Notes: generated from the sequence alone by a model not told the origin. Counted from the stretch's first letter, positions 52,887 through 62,626 are shown. The stretch: 64,000 nucleotides of DNA from Kribbella pratensis (GCF_004366075.1 NZ_SODU01000001.1:1210392-1274391); one strand, 5' to 3'. Program-made: numbers and translations.

Positions 52887-54046
52887 GCCTGCCCGTCGTT
52901 GTCCTTCGGCGGCGGTCCCCACCCGCCCTGCTGCCCCTGCTGAGGCGCCGACGGACCACCCTGCGGTCCCCAACCACCCTGCTGCGGCGGCTGCTGACCA
53001 TAACCCTGCTGCGGCTGCCCAGGCTGCTGCCCCTGGCCAGGCTGCTGTCCCCAGCCGCCAGGACCCTGCTGCGGCGGCTGCTGAGGCTGCCCAGGGTACT
53101 GCTGCTGACCAGGCTGCTGCCCCTGCGGCGGCTGACCCGGGTACTGCCCCGGCTGCCCACCGTACTGACCAGGCTGTCCGGGCTGTCCGCCGTATTGACC
53201 AGGCTGACCCGGCTGCCCGCCGTACGGACCAGGCTGTCCCGGCTGTCCGTACGGACCGGGCTGGCCCGGGTACTGCCCGCCGGGACCCTGCTGGCCGTAC
53301 TGCTGCCCGAACCCAGGCTGCCCCGGGTACTGCCCGGGTCCGCCGTACTGACCCGGCTGGCCCGGGTACTGCCCCGGGAACTGTTGGCCGTAGCCCTGCT
53401 GCCCCTTCGCCTTGCGGCTACGCAGGATGAAGAACACCGCCGCGCCGATCGCCAGCAGCACGAGCACGATGATCAGGATCAGCGCCCAGGTCGGGAACCC
53501 GCCACCGGCCTCGGAGGTCAGCGAGATCTTCCCGAGCTTGTCGAGACTGTCGTACGTCGCCGTACGGCCGCTGACCTTGGCGCCGCCGTCGTGCTCGAGG
53601 ATCTTGCCCGGCATGGTGATCTTGAAGTTCACCTCGGGCTGACCGCCGGTGGACGGCAGGCTGCCGCCCATGTCACCGGCCGCGACCTTCACCGTGACCT
53701 TGTCGCCGTCCTTGGTGAAGCCGACGCCGTCGCCGCTCGAGCTGCCCATCTTGTCGAACGGCACACTCTCGAACGTGCAGTTGGAGCCGACGTACTTGTC
53801 GTCCTCGTACGCCTTGCAGGTGACGCCCTGGGTGGCCGACTCCTTGATGCCGCTCTCGATCTGCTGGCGGACCTTGTCGAGGGACTGGCCGCTGGACTGC
53901 AGCAGCTGCTTGTCCACCCCGATCTTCATGTTCCCCGAGACCGTCTCGTTCGACCCGACCTTCAGGTCGGCGTCGAGCTTGACGCACCCGGTCAGCCCGA
54001 CCAGGCAGGCCACGACGACGAGGGCTGCACGTACGCGGTTCATCAT
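52883..54046 (-). CDS. LppM-type lipoprotein with transmembrane segment and Gln/Gly/Pro-rich tail
   Basis: 387 aa from the ATG at 54046 (tandem ATGs at 54046 and 54043). Signal peptide with lipobox VGLTGC, then an LppM domain to about residue 190 ([22 protein letters not shown]...). A transmembrane helix follows ([22 protein letters not shown]). The last 170 residues are repeats of [13 protein letters not shown] units, cytosolic if the topology is as predicted and probably disordered. LppM in mycobacteria affects phosphatidylinositol mannosides; the role here is unknown. Confidence 0.83.
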   Translation of the reverse strand: MMNRVRAALVVVACLVGLTGCVKLDADLKVGSNETVSGNMKIGVDKQLLQSSGQSLDKVRQQIESGIKESATQGVTCKAYEDDKYVGSNCTFESVPFDKMGSSSGDGVGFTKDGDKVTVKVAAGDMGGSLPSTGGQPEVNFKITMPGKILEHDGGAKVSGRTATYDSLDKLGKISLTSEAGGGFPTWALILIIVLVLLAIGAAVFFILRSRKAKGQQGYGQQFPGQYPGQPGQYGGPGQYPGQPGFGQQYGQQGPGGQYPGQPGPYGQPGQPGPYGGQPGQPGQYGGQPGQPGQYGGQPGQYPGQPPQGQQPGQQQYPGQPQQPPQQGPGGWGQQPGQGQQPGQPQQGYGQQPPQQGGWGPQGGPSAPQQGQQGGWGPPPKDNDGQA

Positions 54047-54155
54047 GCCGCCGATCATTCCAGACGAAAGGGACAACCGGCGCACTGGACGGAAAGCGCC
54101 TGCTCACGGTGGGCCACCGGCCGGCTCGTGAAAACTGTCGGCGCGACCCGGCAAG

Positions 54156-57100
54156 ATGGTCGGCGTGAAGAAGACCAGCGCGTTGAGCCGGTTCTCGCCC
54201 GCGACCCGGGCGTGGTTCGGCGACGTTTTCGAGGCGGCCACCCCGGCCCAGCTCGAGGCGTGGGACGCCATCACCGCGGGCCGGGACGCGCTGGTGGTCG
54301 CCCCGACCGGCTCCGGGAAGACGCTGGCCGCTTTCCTGTGGGCTCTGGACCGGCTGGCCACGACACCGCCGCCGGACGATCCGAAGTTGCGCTGCCGGGT
54401 GCTCTACGTGTCACCGCTGAAAGCGCTCGCGGTCGACGTCGAGCGGAACCTTCGCGCGCCGTTGATCGGCATCCGGGAGACCGCCCGCCGGCTCGGCGAG
54501 GCGCCGATCGACGTCGAGGTCGCGGTGCGCTCGGGCGACACCCCGGCCAACGAGCGGCGGCGGTTCGCCACCCGCCCGTCCGACGTGCTCATCACGACGC
54601 CGGAGTCCCTGTTCCTGTTGCTGACCTCGCAAGGCCGGGAATCGCTGCGCGGTGTCGAGACCGTGATCGTCGACGAGGTGCACGCGGTTGCCGGGACCAA
54701 GCGGGGTGCGCATCTCGCGCTGACCCTCGAGCGGCTCGACGCACTGCTGCCGCAGCCGGCGCAGCGCATCGGCCTGTCGGCGACCGTGCGTCCGGTGGAG
54801 GAGGTCGCGCGGTTCCTCGGCGGCGAGCGGCCGGTGACGGTCGTGCAGCCCAAGTTCACGAAGCAGTGGGATCTGAGCGTCGTCGTACCGGTCGAGGACA
54901 TGGCCGAGCTGGCCGCGACCGAGGTGGAGACCTCAGGTTCCGCGGCCGGTCCGCAGCAGCACGCCTCGATCTGGCCGCATGTCGAGGAGCACGTCTTCGA
55001 CCTCATCAGTCAGCACAGTTCGACGATCGTCTTCTCGAACTCGCGCCGTCTGGCCGAGCGCCTGACCGCCCGGCTGAACGAGATCGCCGCCGAGCGCGCC
55101 GAGCTGGAGCTGCCGGAGCTCGGCTCGCCTGCACAGCTGATGGCGCAGTCCGGTGGCTCGCTCGCGGCTCCGCCGTTGATCGCGCGGGCCCACCACGGCT
55201 CGGTCAGCAAGGAGCAGCGGGCACTGATCGAGGCGGACCTGAAATCCGGTCGGCTGCCGTGCGTGGTGGCGACGAGCAGCCTCGAGCTCGGCATCGACAT
55301 GGGCGCCGTGGATCTCGTGATCCAGGTCGAGGCGCCGCCGTCCGTTGCGAGCGGGCTGCAGCGTGTCGGTCGTGCGGGTCACCAGGTCGGAGCGGTGTCG
55401 CGCGGCGTGCTGTTCCCCAAGTTCCGCGGCGATCTGATCGACACCGCCGTGGTCGTGCAGCGGATGCGCGACGGCCTGATCGAGAGCCTGCACATCCCGG
55501 CGAACCCGCTCGACGTCCTTGCGCAGCAGATCGTGTCGATCGTGGCCTTGGACTCGATCGACGTCGACGAGCTCTTCTCCCTGGTACGACGCTGCGCGCC
55601 GTTCGCGACCCTGCCGAGATCGGCGTACGACGGGGTGCTCGACATGCTGTCCGGCCGGTACCCGTCGGACGAGTTCGCGGAGCTGCGGCCGCGGATCGTG
55701 TTCGACCGGGTCAGCGGTGAGATCTCCGGCCGGCCGGGTGCGCAGCGGCTCGCGGTGACAAGCGGCGGGACGATTCCGGACCGCGGGCTGTTCGGAGTGT
55801 TCCTGGTCGGCGAGTCGACGAACCATCGGGTGGGCGAGCTCGACGAGGAGATGGTTTACGAGTCGCGCGTCGGCGACGTGTTCACCCTCGGTGCCTCGAG
55901 CTGGCGGATCGAGGACATCACACACGATCGCGTGCTCGTCTCCCCCGCGCCCGGTCAGCCGGGCAGACTGCCGTTCTGGAAGGGCGATGCGGTCGGGCGG
56001 CCGGCGGAGCTCGGCGCGGCGACCGGCGCTTTCGTCCGCAAGATGGCGTCGCTGCCTGCGGGGAAGGCAGTCGAGCGCGCGCGGACCGCGGGCCTGGACG
56101 AGTACGCCGCGAACAACCTCGTCTCGTATCTCGCCGAGCAGCGCGACGCGACCAGCCGGGTGCCGGACGACGTGACGATCGTGGTCGAGAGATTCCGAGA
56201 CGAGCTCGGCGACTGGCGGGTGTGCGTGCACTCGCCGTACGGCGGTCAGGTGCACGGCCCGTGGGCGCTGGCGATCGCGGCGCGGCTCCGGGATCGCTAC
56301 GGGATGGACGCTCAGTCGGTGTCCGGCGACGACGGGATCGTGCTGCGCCTGCCGGAGACGGACGAGCCGCCGCCGGGCGCGGATCTGGTGCTGTTCGATC
56401 CGGCGGACATCGAGGATCTGGTGACGACCGAGGTCGGTGGGTCGGCCTTGTTCGCGGCGCGGTTCCGCGAGTGCGCGGCGCGGGCCCTGCTGCTGCCCCG
56501 ACGCAATCCGGGACGACGGTCACCGCTGTGGCAGCAGCGTCAGCGCGCCTCGCAGTTGCTGAGTGTCGCGAGCAAGTTCGGGTCGTTCCCGATCGTCCTC
56601 GAGACCCTGCGCGAAGTCTTGCAGGACGTGTACGACCTGCCGGCGTTGAAGGATCTCCTGACCGGCATCAGTGAGCGCCGGATCTCGGTCGTCGAGGTCG
56701 AGACGCCCGAGGCGTCGCCGTTCGCGAAGTCGTTGCTGTTCGGCTATGTGGGCGCCTTCATGTACGAGGGCGACAGCCCGCTCGCCGAGAAGCGTGCTGC
56801 CGCGCTGGCGCTGGATCAGAGCTTGCTGGCCGAGCTGCTCGGGCGGACCGAACTGCGTGAGTTGCTCGACGCCGAGGTCGTACTGCGGACCGAGGCCGAG
56901 CTGCAACGCCTCGCCGAGGATCGCCGAGCGCGCGATGCCGAAGGGTTGTTCGACGTACTGCGGATCGTCGGTCCGCTGTCGTTGCCGGAAGCAACGCAAC
57001 GGTGCGTCGACGGTTCGGATGCCGAGTCCTGGCTGACGTCGCTCGCGGCCGCGCGACGCGTCGTACGGGTGCGGATCGCGGGCGAGCATCGGTGGGCGGT

Positions 57101-58808
57101 CGTCGAGGACGTGGCCCGGTTGCGCGACGCGCTCGGTGTGCCGCTGCCACCCGGCGTTGCCGAGGCGCATGCGGAGCCTGTCGCCGATCCGCTCGGCGAC
57201 CTGGTGTCTCGGTACGCGCGGACGCACGGACCGTTCCGGGCGATCGATCTCGCGACCCATCTCGGCATCGGAGTCGCAGTCGTCACCGACGCGCTGCGGC
57301 GGCTGAGCGCGGCGGGCCGAGTAGTCGAAGGTGAGTTCCTGCCGGGTGGGATCGCGCTCGAGTGGTGCGACAGCGAGGTCCTCCGGCTGCTCCGGCGACG
57401 CTCTCTCGCCGCATTGCGGAAGGAGGTCGAGCCGGTCGATCCCTCCGCGCTGGCGCGATTCCTGCCGGCATGGCAGGGCATCACGAGCAGCCGCGGCCGC
57501 GGGTACGACGTACTTCTCGGCGCGGTCGAGCAACTCGCGGGATGCGCGGTGCCGGCGTCGGCGCTGGAGTCGATCGTGCTGCCGTCGCGGGTGCCTGGAT
57601 ACCAGCCGTCGATGCTGGACGAGCTGACCGCGACCGGTGAAGTGGTGTGGGCCGGCTCGGGTTCACTGCCCGGGACGGACGGATGGGTGTCGCTGCATCT
57701 GGCGGACAACTGCGACCTGACACTGCCTGACCCGGATCCGGCTTTCGAGCTCGGCGAAACCCATCAAGCTGTGCTGGACGCTTTGTCCGGCGGCGGTGCG
57801 TTCTTCTTCCGGCAGTTGAGCGACGTCGTCGGATCCAGTTCCGGTGCGATCGACGACGAGACGCTGGTCGGCGTTCTCTGGGACCTCGTCTGGGCCGGGT
57901 ATCTGACGAACGACACGCTGACGCCGGTCAGATCGCTTGTCGGTGGTGGTCGCGGCAGTCACCGAACACGGCGTGCGACTCCACGAGCGCGTCCGGGACG
58001 TCCGGCCCGGCCAGGACGACCCGCAATGCCGTCACGCAGTGGTCCGCCGACGGCCGGCGGGCGGTGGTCGTTGCTTCCGGCCCGAAGTTCGGATGCGACC
58101 CGCCGGGCGCATGCGGCGGCCGAGACCCTACTCGATCGCTACGGCATCGTGACGCGAGGTTCGGTGATCACCGAGCGGACGCCCGGTGGGTTCGCGGCCG
58201 TCTACAAGGTGCTGAGTGCTTTCGAGGAGTCCGGGCGGTGCCGGCGCGGGTACTTCGTCGCAGGTCTTGGAGCTGCCCAGTTCGCGCTGCCTGGCGCAGT
58301 CGATCGGCTGCGGGCGCTCGCCGAGCTACCGACTTCGGCTACGAAGCCTGACGGACGGTTCGGTCCTGCGGGACGGTTCGGTCCCGGTGGCGCGCGGACG
58401 GGCGGTGCGGCTCGCGGCCGGAAGGACGAGGAGTTGACCGCGCGCGCCGTCGTACTGGCTGCGTCCGATCCAGCCAACCCGTACGGTGCGGCGTTGCCCT
58501 GGCCCGAGCGGGAAAGCGCCGGCGGTCATCGGCCGGGCCGGAAGGCGGGCGCGTTGGTCGTGATGGTCGACGGACAGCTGATCGTGTACGTCGAGCGTGG
58601 CGGGCGGACCGTGCTGAGCTTCACGGAGGATCCCGATCTGCTGCAGCCGGCCGTCGACGCGTTGGCGCTGTCGATCCGGGACGGTCAGCTCGGCAAGCTC
58701 AGCGTGGAGACGGCCGACGGTGAGCAGGTTCGCCATACCGCGTTCGGGGACGCCTTGGCCAAGGCCGGCTTCCACGCCACGCCGCGCGGCCTGCGGCTCC
58801 GGGCTTAA
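54156..58808 (+). CDS. lhr: Large ATP-dependent helicase Lhr
   Basis: 1550 aa, full length for bacterial Lhr. Helicase motifs in the first 450 residues: APTGSGKTLAAF, TTPESLFLLLTS, IVDEVHAVAGTKRGAHL (DEVH), LSATVRP, ARAHHGSVSKEQR and SGLQRVGRAGHQVG. The Lhr core and the long C-terminal extension follow. It is a 3'-5' DNA helicase linked to DNA repair. It is 10 nt before a Nei-type glycosylase, a common actinobacterial pair. A GTG at 54165 is an alternative start. Confidence 0.95.
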   Translation: MVGVKKTSALSRFSPATRAWFGDVFEAATPAQLEAWDAITAGRDALVVAPTGSGKTLAAFLWALDRLATTPPPDDPKLRCRVLYVSPLKALAVDVERNLRAPLIGIRETARRLGEAPIDVEVAVRSGDTPANERRRFATRPSDVLITTPESLFLLLTSQGRESLRGVETVIVDEVHAVAGTKRGAHLALTLERLDALLPQPAQRIGLSATVRPVEEVARFLGGERPVTVVQPKFTKQWDLSVVVPVEDMAELAATEVETSGSAAGPQQHASIWPHVEEHVFDLISQHSSTIVFSNSRRLAERLTARLNEIAAERAELELPELGSPAQLMAQSGGSLAAPPLIARAHHGSVSKEQRALIEADLKSGRLPCVVATSSLELGIDMGAVDLVIQVEAPPSVASGLQRVGRAGHQVGAVSRGVLFPKFRGDLIDTAVVVQRMRDGLIESLHIPANPLDVLAQQIVSIVALDSIDVDELFSLVRRCAPFATLPRSAYDGVLDMLSGRYPSDEFAELRPRIVFDRVSGEISGRPGAQRLAVTSGGTIPDRGLFGVFLVGESTNHRVGELDEEMVYESRVGDVFTLGASSWRIEDITHDRVLVSPAPGQPGRLPFWKGDAVGRPAELGAATGAFVRKMASLPAGKAVERARTAGLDEYAANNLVSYLAEQRDATSRVPDDVTIVVERFRDELGDWRVCVHSPYGGQVHGPWALAIAARLRDRYGMDAQSVSGDDGIVLRLPETDEPPPGADLVLFDPADIEDLVTTEVGGSALFAARFRECAARALLLPRRNPGRRSPLWQQRQRASQLLSVASKFGSFPIVLETLREVLQDVYDLPALKDLLTGISERRISVVEVETPEASPFAKSLLFGYVGAFMYEGDSPLAEKRAAALALDQSLLAELLGRTELRELLDAEVVLRTEAELQRLAEDRRARDAEGLFDVLRIVGPLSLPEATQRCVDGSDAESWLTSLAAARRVVRVRIAGEHRWAVVEDVARLRDALGVPLPPGVAEAHAEPVADPLGDLVSRYARTHGPFRAIDLATHLGIGVAVVTDALRRLSAAGRVVEGEFLPGGIALEWCDSEVLRLLRRRSLAALRKEVEPVDPSALARFLPAWQGITSSRGRGYDVLLGAVEQLAGCAVPASALESIVLPSRVPGYQPSMLDELTATGEVVWAGSGSLPGTDGWVSLHLADNCDLTLPDPDPAFELGETHQAVLDALSGGGAFFFRQLSDVVGSSSGAIDDETLVGVLWDLVWAGYLTNDTLTPVRSLVGGGRGSHRTRRATPRARPGRPARPGRPAMPSRSGPPTAGGRWSLLPARSSDATRRAHAAAETLLDRYGIVTRGSVITERTPGGFAAVYKVLSAFEESGRCRRGYFVAGLGAAQFALPGAVDRLRALAELPTSATKPDGRFGPAGRFGPGGARTGGAARGRKDEELTARAVVLAASDPANPYGAALPWPERESAGGHRPGRKAGALVVMVDGQLIVYVERGGRTVLSFTEDPDLLQPAVDALALSIRDGQLGKLSVETADGEQVRHTAFGDALAKAGFHATPRGLRLRA

Positions 58809-58818
58809 GTAGGCGGTC

Positions 58819-59604
58819 ATGCCTGAAGGAGACACTGTCTGGCGAGCCTGTCAACGCCTGAATCAGGCTCTTGCCGGGCAGGAACTCGTTCGCACGGACT
58901 TCCGCGTGCCTTCGTTGGCGACGACCGATCTGAGCGGGCGGACGATGCAGGAAGTCGTTGCGCGCGGCAAGCACATCCTGATGCGAATCTCCGGTGGGCT
59001 CACGCTGCACAGCCACTTCCGGATGGACGGTAGCTGGCATCTGTACCGCCCCGGCGAGCGTTGGCGCGGCGGACCCGACCACGAGATCCGCGTGGTCCTC
59101 GAAAGCCCACCATGGACAGCTGTCGGCTACCGCCTGCCGGTGCTCGACCTCGTCGCTACCGGCAAGGAAGACACCGTGGTCGGGCATCTCGGCCCGGATC
59201 TCCTGTCGCCGTCGTTCGATCGCGCCCTCGCGATCGCGAACGTCGAGTCCGATCCAGGACACACCATCAGCGAGGCGCTGCTCGACCAACGCAACCTCGC
59301 CGGGATCGGCAACTTCTACCGTACCGAGGTCTGCTTCCTGCTCGGTTTGCACCCGTGGCGCCCGGTCGAGGCTGTCGACGTCCCCGCGGCGATCGATCTG
59401 AGTCGCAAGCTGATGAAGGCCAACGTCCGCAACGGCACCCAGGTCAGCACCGGCATCGACCGGCCGGGACAACGGTCCTGGGTGTTCGAGCGCGCCGGCA
59501 AGCCCTGCCGCCGCTGCGGTACGACGATCCTCACGTCAACCCTCGGCGAGGCGACCCGCGAACGGGTCACCTACTGGTGCCCGGCCTGCCAGCCCGAAAC
59601 CTGA
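58819..59604 (+). CDS. nei: DNA glycosylase/AP lyase of the Fpg/Nei family (Nei2-like)
   Basis: 261 aa. N-terminal MPEGDTVWRA provides the catalytic Pro2 and Glu3; the H2TH segment is SEALLDQRNLAGIGNFYRTEV. The zinc finger is CRRCG...YWCPAC. It removes oxidised pyrimidines and nicks the abasic site. It starts 10 nt after lhr, so the two repair genes are co-transcribed. No LexA box is in front of this pair. Confidence 0.92.
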   Translation: MPEGDTVWRACQRLNQALAGQELVRTDFRVPSLATTDLSGRTMQEVVARGKHILMRISGGLTLHSHFRMDGSWHLYRPGERWRGGPDHEIRVVLESPPWTAVGYRLPVLDLVATGKEDTVVGHLGPDLLSPSFDRALAIANVESDPGHTISEALLDQRNLAGIGNFYRTEVCFLLGLHPWRPVEAVDVPAAIDLSRKLMKANVRNGTQVSTGIDRPGQRSWVFERAGKPCRRCGTTILTSTLGEATRERVTYWCPACQPET

Positions 59605-59673
59605 CTCCTGGCGAAATTGCCCTGTGGACAACGCCTCCGGAAGGCGTGAACACGGATACCTTCTCTGACGCAT

Positions 59674-59687
59674 CGAACAACTGTTCG
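59674..59687. promoter_or_regulatory. LexA (SOS) box upstream of DUF4262 gene
   Basis: CGAACAACTGTTCG, a full match to CGAAC-N4-GTTCG, 17 nt before the DUF4262 ATG and 69 nt after the nei stop. GATACC at 59655-59660 may be the -10, so LexA would sit over the transcription start. Confidence 0.85.
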
Positions 59688-59704
59688 AGTGAAAGGAGAC
59701 GGTG

Positions 59705-60166
59705 ATGTGCGACAAGTGCGGCGGCCTGGACGACGAGCAGTACTCGCGCCAGCTCGAGCGAAACATCCAGACGTACGGCTGGACGATGCAGTTCGTCGAG
59801 GGCGACGGCGCGCGGAACCCTGCCTTCGCGTACACACTCGGCCTCAGCCTCTACCGGCATCCGGAAATCATCGTCTTCGATCCGGAGCCCTGCTACGCCT
59901 ACCTAGGGCTCAAGCCGCTCGCCTGGGCGGTGCTGGAAGGCGCGGCCTTCGACGAGGGCGACGACCTGTCCAGCTTCTTCCCACCGCCGCACACCGCCGA
60001 GCTCCTGCGATTTCCCGACTCGGCCCACCACCTGTACACCGCCAACACGATGTTCCGGCAGCCCGGTCAGCCGCCGCTGCCCGCGCTGCAACTCGTCTGG
60101 CCGACCCGGACCGCACTGATCCAGCCGTCCAGCAGTGGTTCGAATCCCGACGGAGGCGTCCGATGA
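59705..60166 (+). CDS. DUF4262 protein, probable SOS gene
   Basis: 153 aa from the ATG at 59705, 6 nt after AGGAG; a GTG one codon earlier is in frame. DUF4262 features: YGWTMQFVEGDGARNPAFAYTLGLSLYRHPEIIVF, then AWAVLEGAAFDEGDDLSSFFPP and LQLVWPTRT. An N-terminal CDKCGG is present. The biochemical role is unknown. A perfect LexA box directly upstream implies induction by DNA damage. It converges on clgR with an 8-nt gap. Confidence 0.87.
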   Translation: MCDKCGGLDDEQYSRQLERNIQTYGWTMQFVEGDGARNPAFAYTLGLSLYRHPEIIVFDPEPCYAYLGLKPLAWAVLEGAAFDEGDDLSSFFPPPHTAELLRFPDSAHHLYTANTMFRQPGQPPLPALQLVWPTRTALIQPSSSGSNPDGGVR

Positions 60167-60174
60167 TCCGCGGC

Positions 60175-60462
60175 TCAGGCCGCGGCCACGACCTCGGGCT
60201 CGATCGTCGGGTGCGCCAGCACCAGGGCCTCTTCACGCGCCAGATCTTCGCTGACCTCGGCGAACACCATCGACAACGGCACGTCCAGCGCCGTGCAGAT
60301 GGCCGCCAGCAACTCACTCGAAGCTTCCTTCTGACCGCGCTCGACCTCGGACAGGTAGCCGAGGCTGACGCGTGCGTCGGCGGATACCTCGCGCAGAGTG
60401 CGCCCCTGGCGCAGCCGCTTACGCCGCAGCACGTCGCCCAGCAGGCCACGAACCAGCACCAT
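60175..60462 (-). CDS. clgR: ClgR-like XRE transcriptional regulator
   Basis: 95 aa from the ATG at 60462 with GGGAG upstream; the longer open frame is not coding. [56 protein letters not shown] is nearly the ClgR signature; here split as an N-terminal XRE helix-turn-helix and a short tail with AREEALVLA. ClgR activates clp protease and other stress genes. It is downstream of the cinA-type gene, the usual actinobacterial order. Ala-rich C-terminal end may act in turnover. Confidence 0.9.
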   Translation of the reverse strand: MVLVRGLLGDVLRRKRLRQGRTLREVSADARVSLGYLSEVERGQKEASSELLAAICTALDVPLSMVFAEVSEDLAREEALVLAHPTIEPEVVAAA

Positions 60463-60625
60463 GAGGTTTCTCCCTTCCGCCTGTCCGGTCGCGTCTACTC
60501 GCACGGTAGCTCGACCGTAGGAACCAACGGTACCTGTTGCTGGGTCACTACTTCTCGCAATGTCCACCTTCGGTGCGCCGTGCCAGTCTGCCTTACCTGT
60601 CCCCATGCTGGTCCCAACACCCCGA

Positions 60626-61099
60626 TCAGTCGAGTTCTTCCGCCACAAGTTCCGCTCCGAGTTCCAAAACGGCCTGCACACTCCCCCGGCGCACAGCTGC
60701 CCGATCACCGCTCAGCTGCAACTTCCGGACCTGCACCGAGCCCGGTCCGGCCGCGGCGACGTACACCGTGCCGGCCTCGACGCCCGCCTGCGGGTCCGGT
60801 CCGGCCACACCGGTCGTCGCGAGCCCGTAGTCGGCCTCCAGACGCTCCCGCACGCCCCTGGCCAACGCAGCAGCTGTGTCCGGGTGCACCGGGCCCACAG
60901 CCGCCAGCAGTTCCTCCGGAACGCCCGCAAGCTTGGCCTTCAGGTCAGTCGCGTAGACCACCACGCCACCCCGATACACAGCCGACACTCCCGGAACATT
61001 CGTCAGAACCGCTCCGACCATCCCACCGGTCAACGACTCAGCAGTTGCCAGCGTCACGCGACGTTCCAGCAACAACCCCACCAGCCGCTCAACCGCCAC
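60626..61099 (-). CDS. pncC: Nicotinamide-nucleotide amidohydrolase PncC (CinA C-terminal domain)
   Basis: 157 aa from a GTG at 61099 with GGTGGAG upstream; GTG codons at 61117 and 61123 are alternatives. CinA C-terminal motifs: [52 protein letters not shown] and the final [16 protein letters not shown]. It converts NMN to nicotinic acid mononucleotide. Usually pgsA precedes this gene; here it does not. Confidence 0.9.
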   Translation of the reverse strand: MAVERLVGLLLERRVTLATAESLTGGMVGAVLTNVPGVSAVYRGGVVVYATDLKAKLAGVPEELLAAVGPVHPDTAAALARGVRERLEADYGLATTGVAGPDPQAGVEAGTVYVAAAGPGSVQVRKLQLSGDRAAVRRGSVQAVLELGAELVAEELD

Positions 61100-61326
61100 C
61101 TCAACTCCACCGCCCACGGCCACCTCGCACTCCCAACCCGCGCCAACTCGACATCCACCACCCAACACCACCACCGCACTCAGCTCATGACACGCCACCC
61201 ACGAGGCGACCGGAAGGCGGCAGTATGACGAGGCTCGCTCAGCAGCCGACGGCACCGCCCCGTCCGACGAGGGGCTCGAAATCGGCGGCGGGTTGGTCGA
61301 TCTCCTGCGGCTCCAGTGCGGCGCGG

Positions 61327-61551
61327 TCAGCTGGCCTCGGATTCTCGGCGGTAGCGGTAGGAGTTGTGTTCGGCCGTGGTGCCGTCAGGGTTGGTGATGA
61401 TGTGGTCAACGCCGTACCAGCTGGCCACGGTGGCGCCTTGGCTGACCTGGCGTTCCTTTTCGCCACCGACGGCGAAAGGTTTGGTGCTGTGCCGCCAGCG
61501 GGTCTTCCAGATGCCGTTCTCGCAGTAGGTTTCGACGTCGTCAACGGCCAT
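61327..61551 (-). CDS. DUF2188-like small protein
   Basis: 74 aa from the ATG at 61551 with AGAAGG upstream. The pattern VETYCENGIWKTRW... and HIITNPDGTTAEHNSYR matches DUF2188 proteins (dGxW at the start, DGxI..rnSY at the end). It overlaps the DnaJ-like gene by 11 nt, so it is co-expressed with it. Function unknown. Confidence 0.7.
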   Translation of the reverse strand: MAVDDVETYCENGIWKTRWRHSTKPFAVGGEKERQVSQGATVASWYGVDHIITNPDGTTAEHNSYRYRRESEAS

Positions 61552-61960
61552 CGTGGCCTTCTCTCGTACGGCGCGAGCCCACCGCTCCGCTCGACCCATC
61601 CGTGGTGGTCGGCAGCGGGTCCCAACGTACTGAGCCGACCCGTAGCGCTGCCCCGACCTGAACTGCCGCAGGCCCCCGAGGCGCGTGCCGGACGCGAGGC
61701 CGGAGTGCGGAAACGTTGCTTGCGGTCGCTGGCCGGGAGCGGTCGTAGGCGGCTCGGCGGATCGGATCGCGCAGCGTGGCGTAGGCGGTCAGGAGCTCCT
61801 GCAGGCGCTGATCGGCGTCAGCATCCAGCTCTGATGGTGTGCGGGTGTCGGGGTGGAGTTGGCGGACGACGCTGCGGAAGGCGCGATCGAGGTCATCGTC
61901 GGTGGCGTCGCGGGCTACGCCGAGTACTGCGTAGGGGTCGAGGATCGGTGAGGTGGTCAT
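61541..61960 (-). CDS. J-domain (DnaJ-like) protein
   Basis: 139 aa. The J-domain is at residues 8-75: DPYAVLGVARDATDDDLDRAFRSVVRQLHPDTR with the HPD tripeptide that stimulates DnaK ATPase. No Gly/Phe region, zinc finger or CTD follow, so it is a class III J-protein. The tail is basic and low in motifs. It is near hsp20 and may be part of the same stress response. Confidence 0.85.
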   Translation of the reverse strand: MTTSPILDPYAVLGVARDATDDDLDRAFRSVVRQLHPDTRTPSELDADADQRLQELLTAYATLRDPIRRAAYDRSRPATASNVSALRPRVRHAPRGPAAVQVGAALRVGSVRWDPLPTTTDGSSGAVGSRRTREGHDGR

Positions 61961-62183
61961 GGCTGTGCTCCACCAGGATCGCCGAGGTCGTCGGGCCGAT
62001 GCCGTGCTTGCGGTGGGCGGGGTGGGCCTCGGCTGCGTGAACGGTGAGAACGCCGTGGGTCAGGTCCAGCTGGCGGTGAATGTCTTCGACGTGGGCGAAC
62101 GGCTCGTTCGGATCGAACCCGAGTGATGCAGCGACCCGCCATAGAGATGTATGTCCTAGGAAGGACAGGCGGCGGAACGTAGG
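61893..62183 (-). pseudogene. Open frame without a start codon, possible gene remnant
   Basis: A minus-strand frame free of stops between 62186 and 61893 with protein-like composition (WRVAASLGFDPNEPF, HVEDIHRQLDLTHGVLTVH) but no ATG, GTG or TTG near its 5' end. It overlaps the J-protein start in another frame. Family not recognised. It could be a truncated gene or a start lost by mutation. Confidence 0.3.
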
Positions 62184-62298
62184 TCAACGCCGCTGGGTCG
62201 AGGGTGTGATAGGCGGGCGCCGCATCACCGGGTCAAGATTCCATCGATGTCGGGGGTCCTCACCTCCTCCGTACACAGGGCCGTTTCGGTCAGGTCTG

Positions 62299-62586
62299 TC
62301 AGCAGTTGCTTCGCTCCCGCGGAGGCCCGCGCTGGCGGCTGTGCGGCCGCCGCCGAGGCACGCGACTGTGCCGGAAGCCCACCCGGCGCGGCCATCGGCG
62401 TGGTGGCCGCCAAGCCCAGGGTCCGGCGGCCGGACCGGGCATCCGGGTGGGTGGTTCGCACGGTGCTTCCCAACAGGCAGCGATCAGGGCGTCGAACTCC
62501 TCGCGCACCAGCTCGTCGTCGGCGAGCACGAGGTCCGTGAAGACGTCGGCCTCGTCGAGTGTGCGCTCTGTGCTGGTCGCCCTCAT
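62299..62586 (-). CDS. Small hypothetical protein, possibly frameshifted near its end
   Basis: From the ATG at 62586 (GTG at 62595 also in frame) with GAGGTGAG upstream. The N-terminal 40 residues (TERTLDEADVFTDLVLADDELVREEFDALIAACW) are acidic and helical. After about residue 50 this frame turns Arg/Pro-rich. A second frame (62225-62473) continues with normal-looking sequence (SAGAKQLLTDLTETALCTEE), so a frameshift around 62420-62470 may split one gene. Function unknown. Confidence 0.5.
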   Translation of the reverse strand: MRATSTERTLDEADVFTDLVLADDELVREEFDALIAACWEAPCEPPTRMPGPAAGPWAWRPPRRWPRRVGFRHSRVPRRRPHSRQRGPPRERSNC

Positions 62587-62610
62587 CGATCTCACCTCAT
62601 CGACAAGTGC

Positions 62611-62626
62611 CCGCCGGTGACGGCGG
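62611..62626 (-). terminator. Hairpin after hsp20
   Basis: CCGCC-N6-GGCGG, 15 nt downstream of the hsp20 stop. Short stem, no T-run; tentative. Confidence 0.3.

Noticed and set aside
60130..60155. GGTTCGAATCCC, tRNA T-loop-like
   Set aside because: It lies within the DUF4262 coding region; T-stem does not pair and no D or anticodon arms are present.
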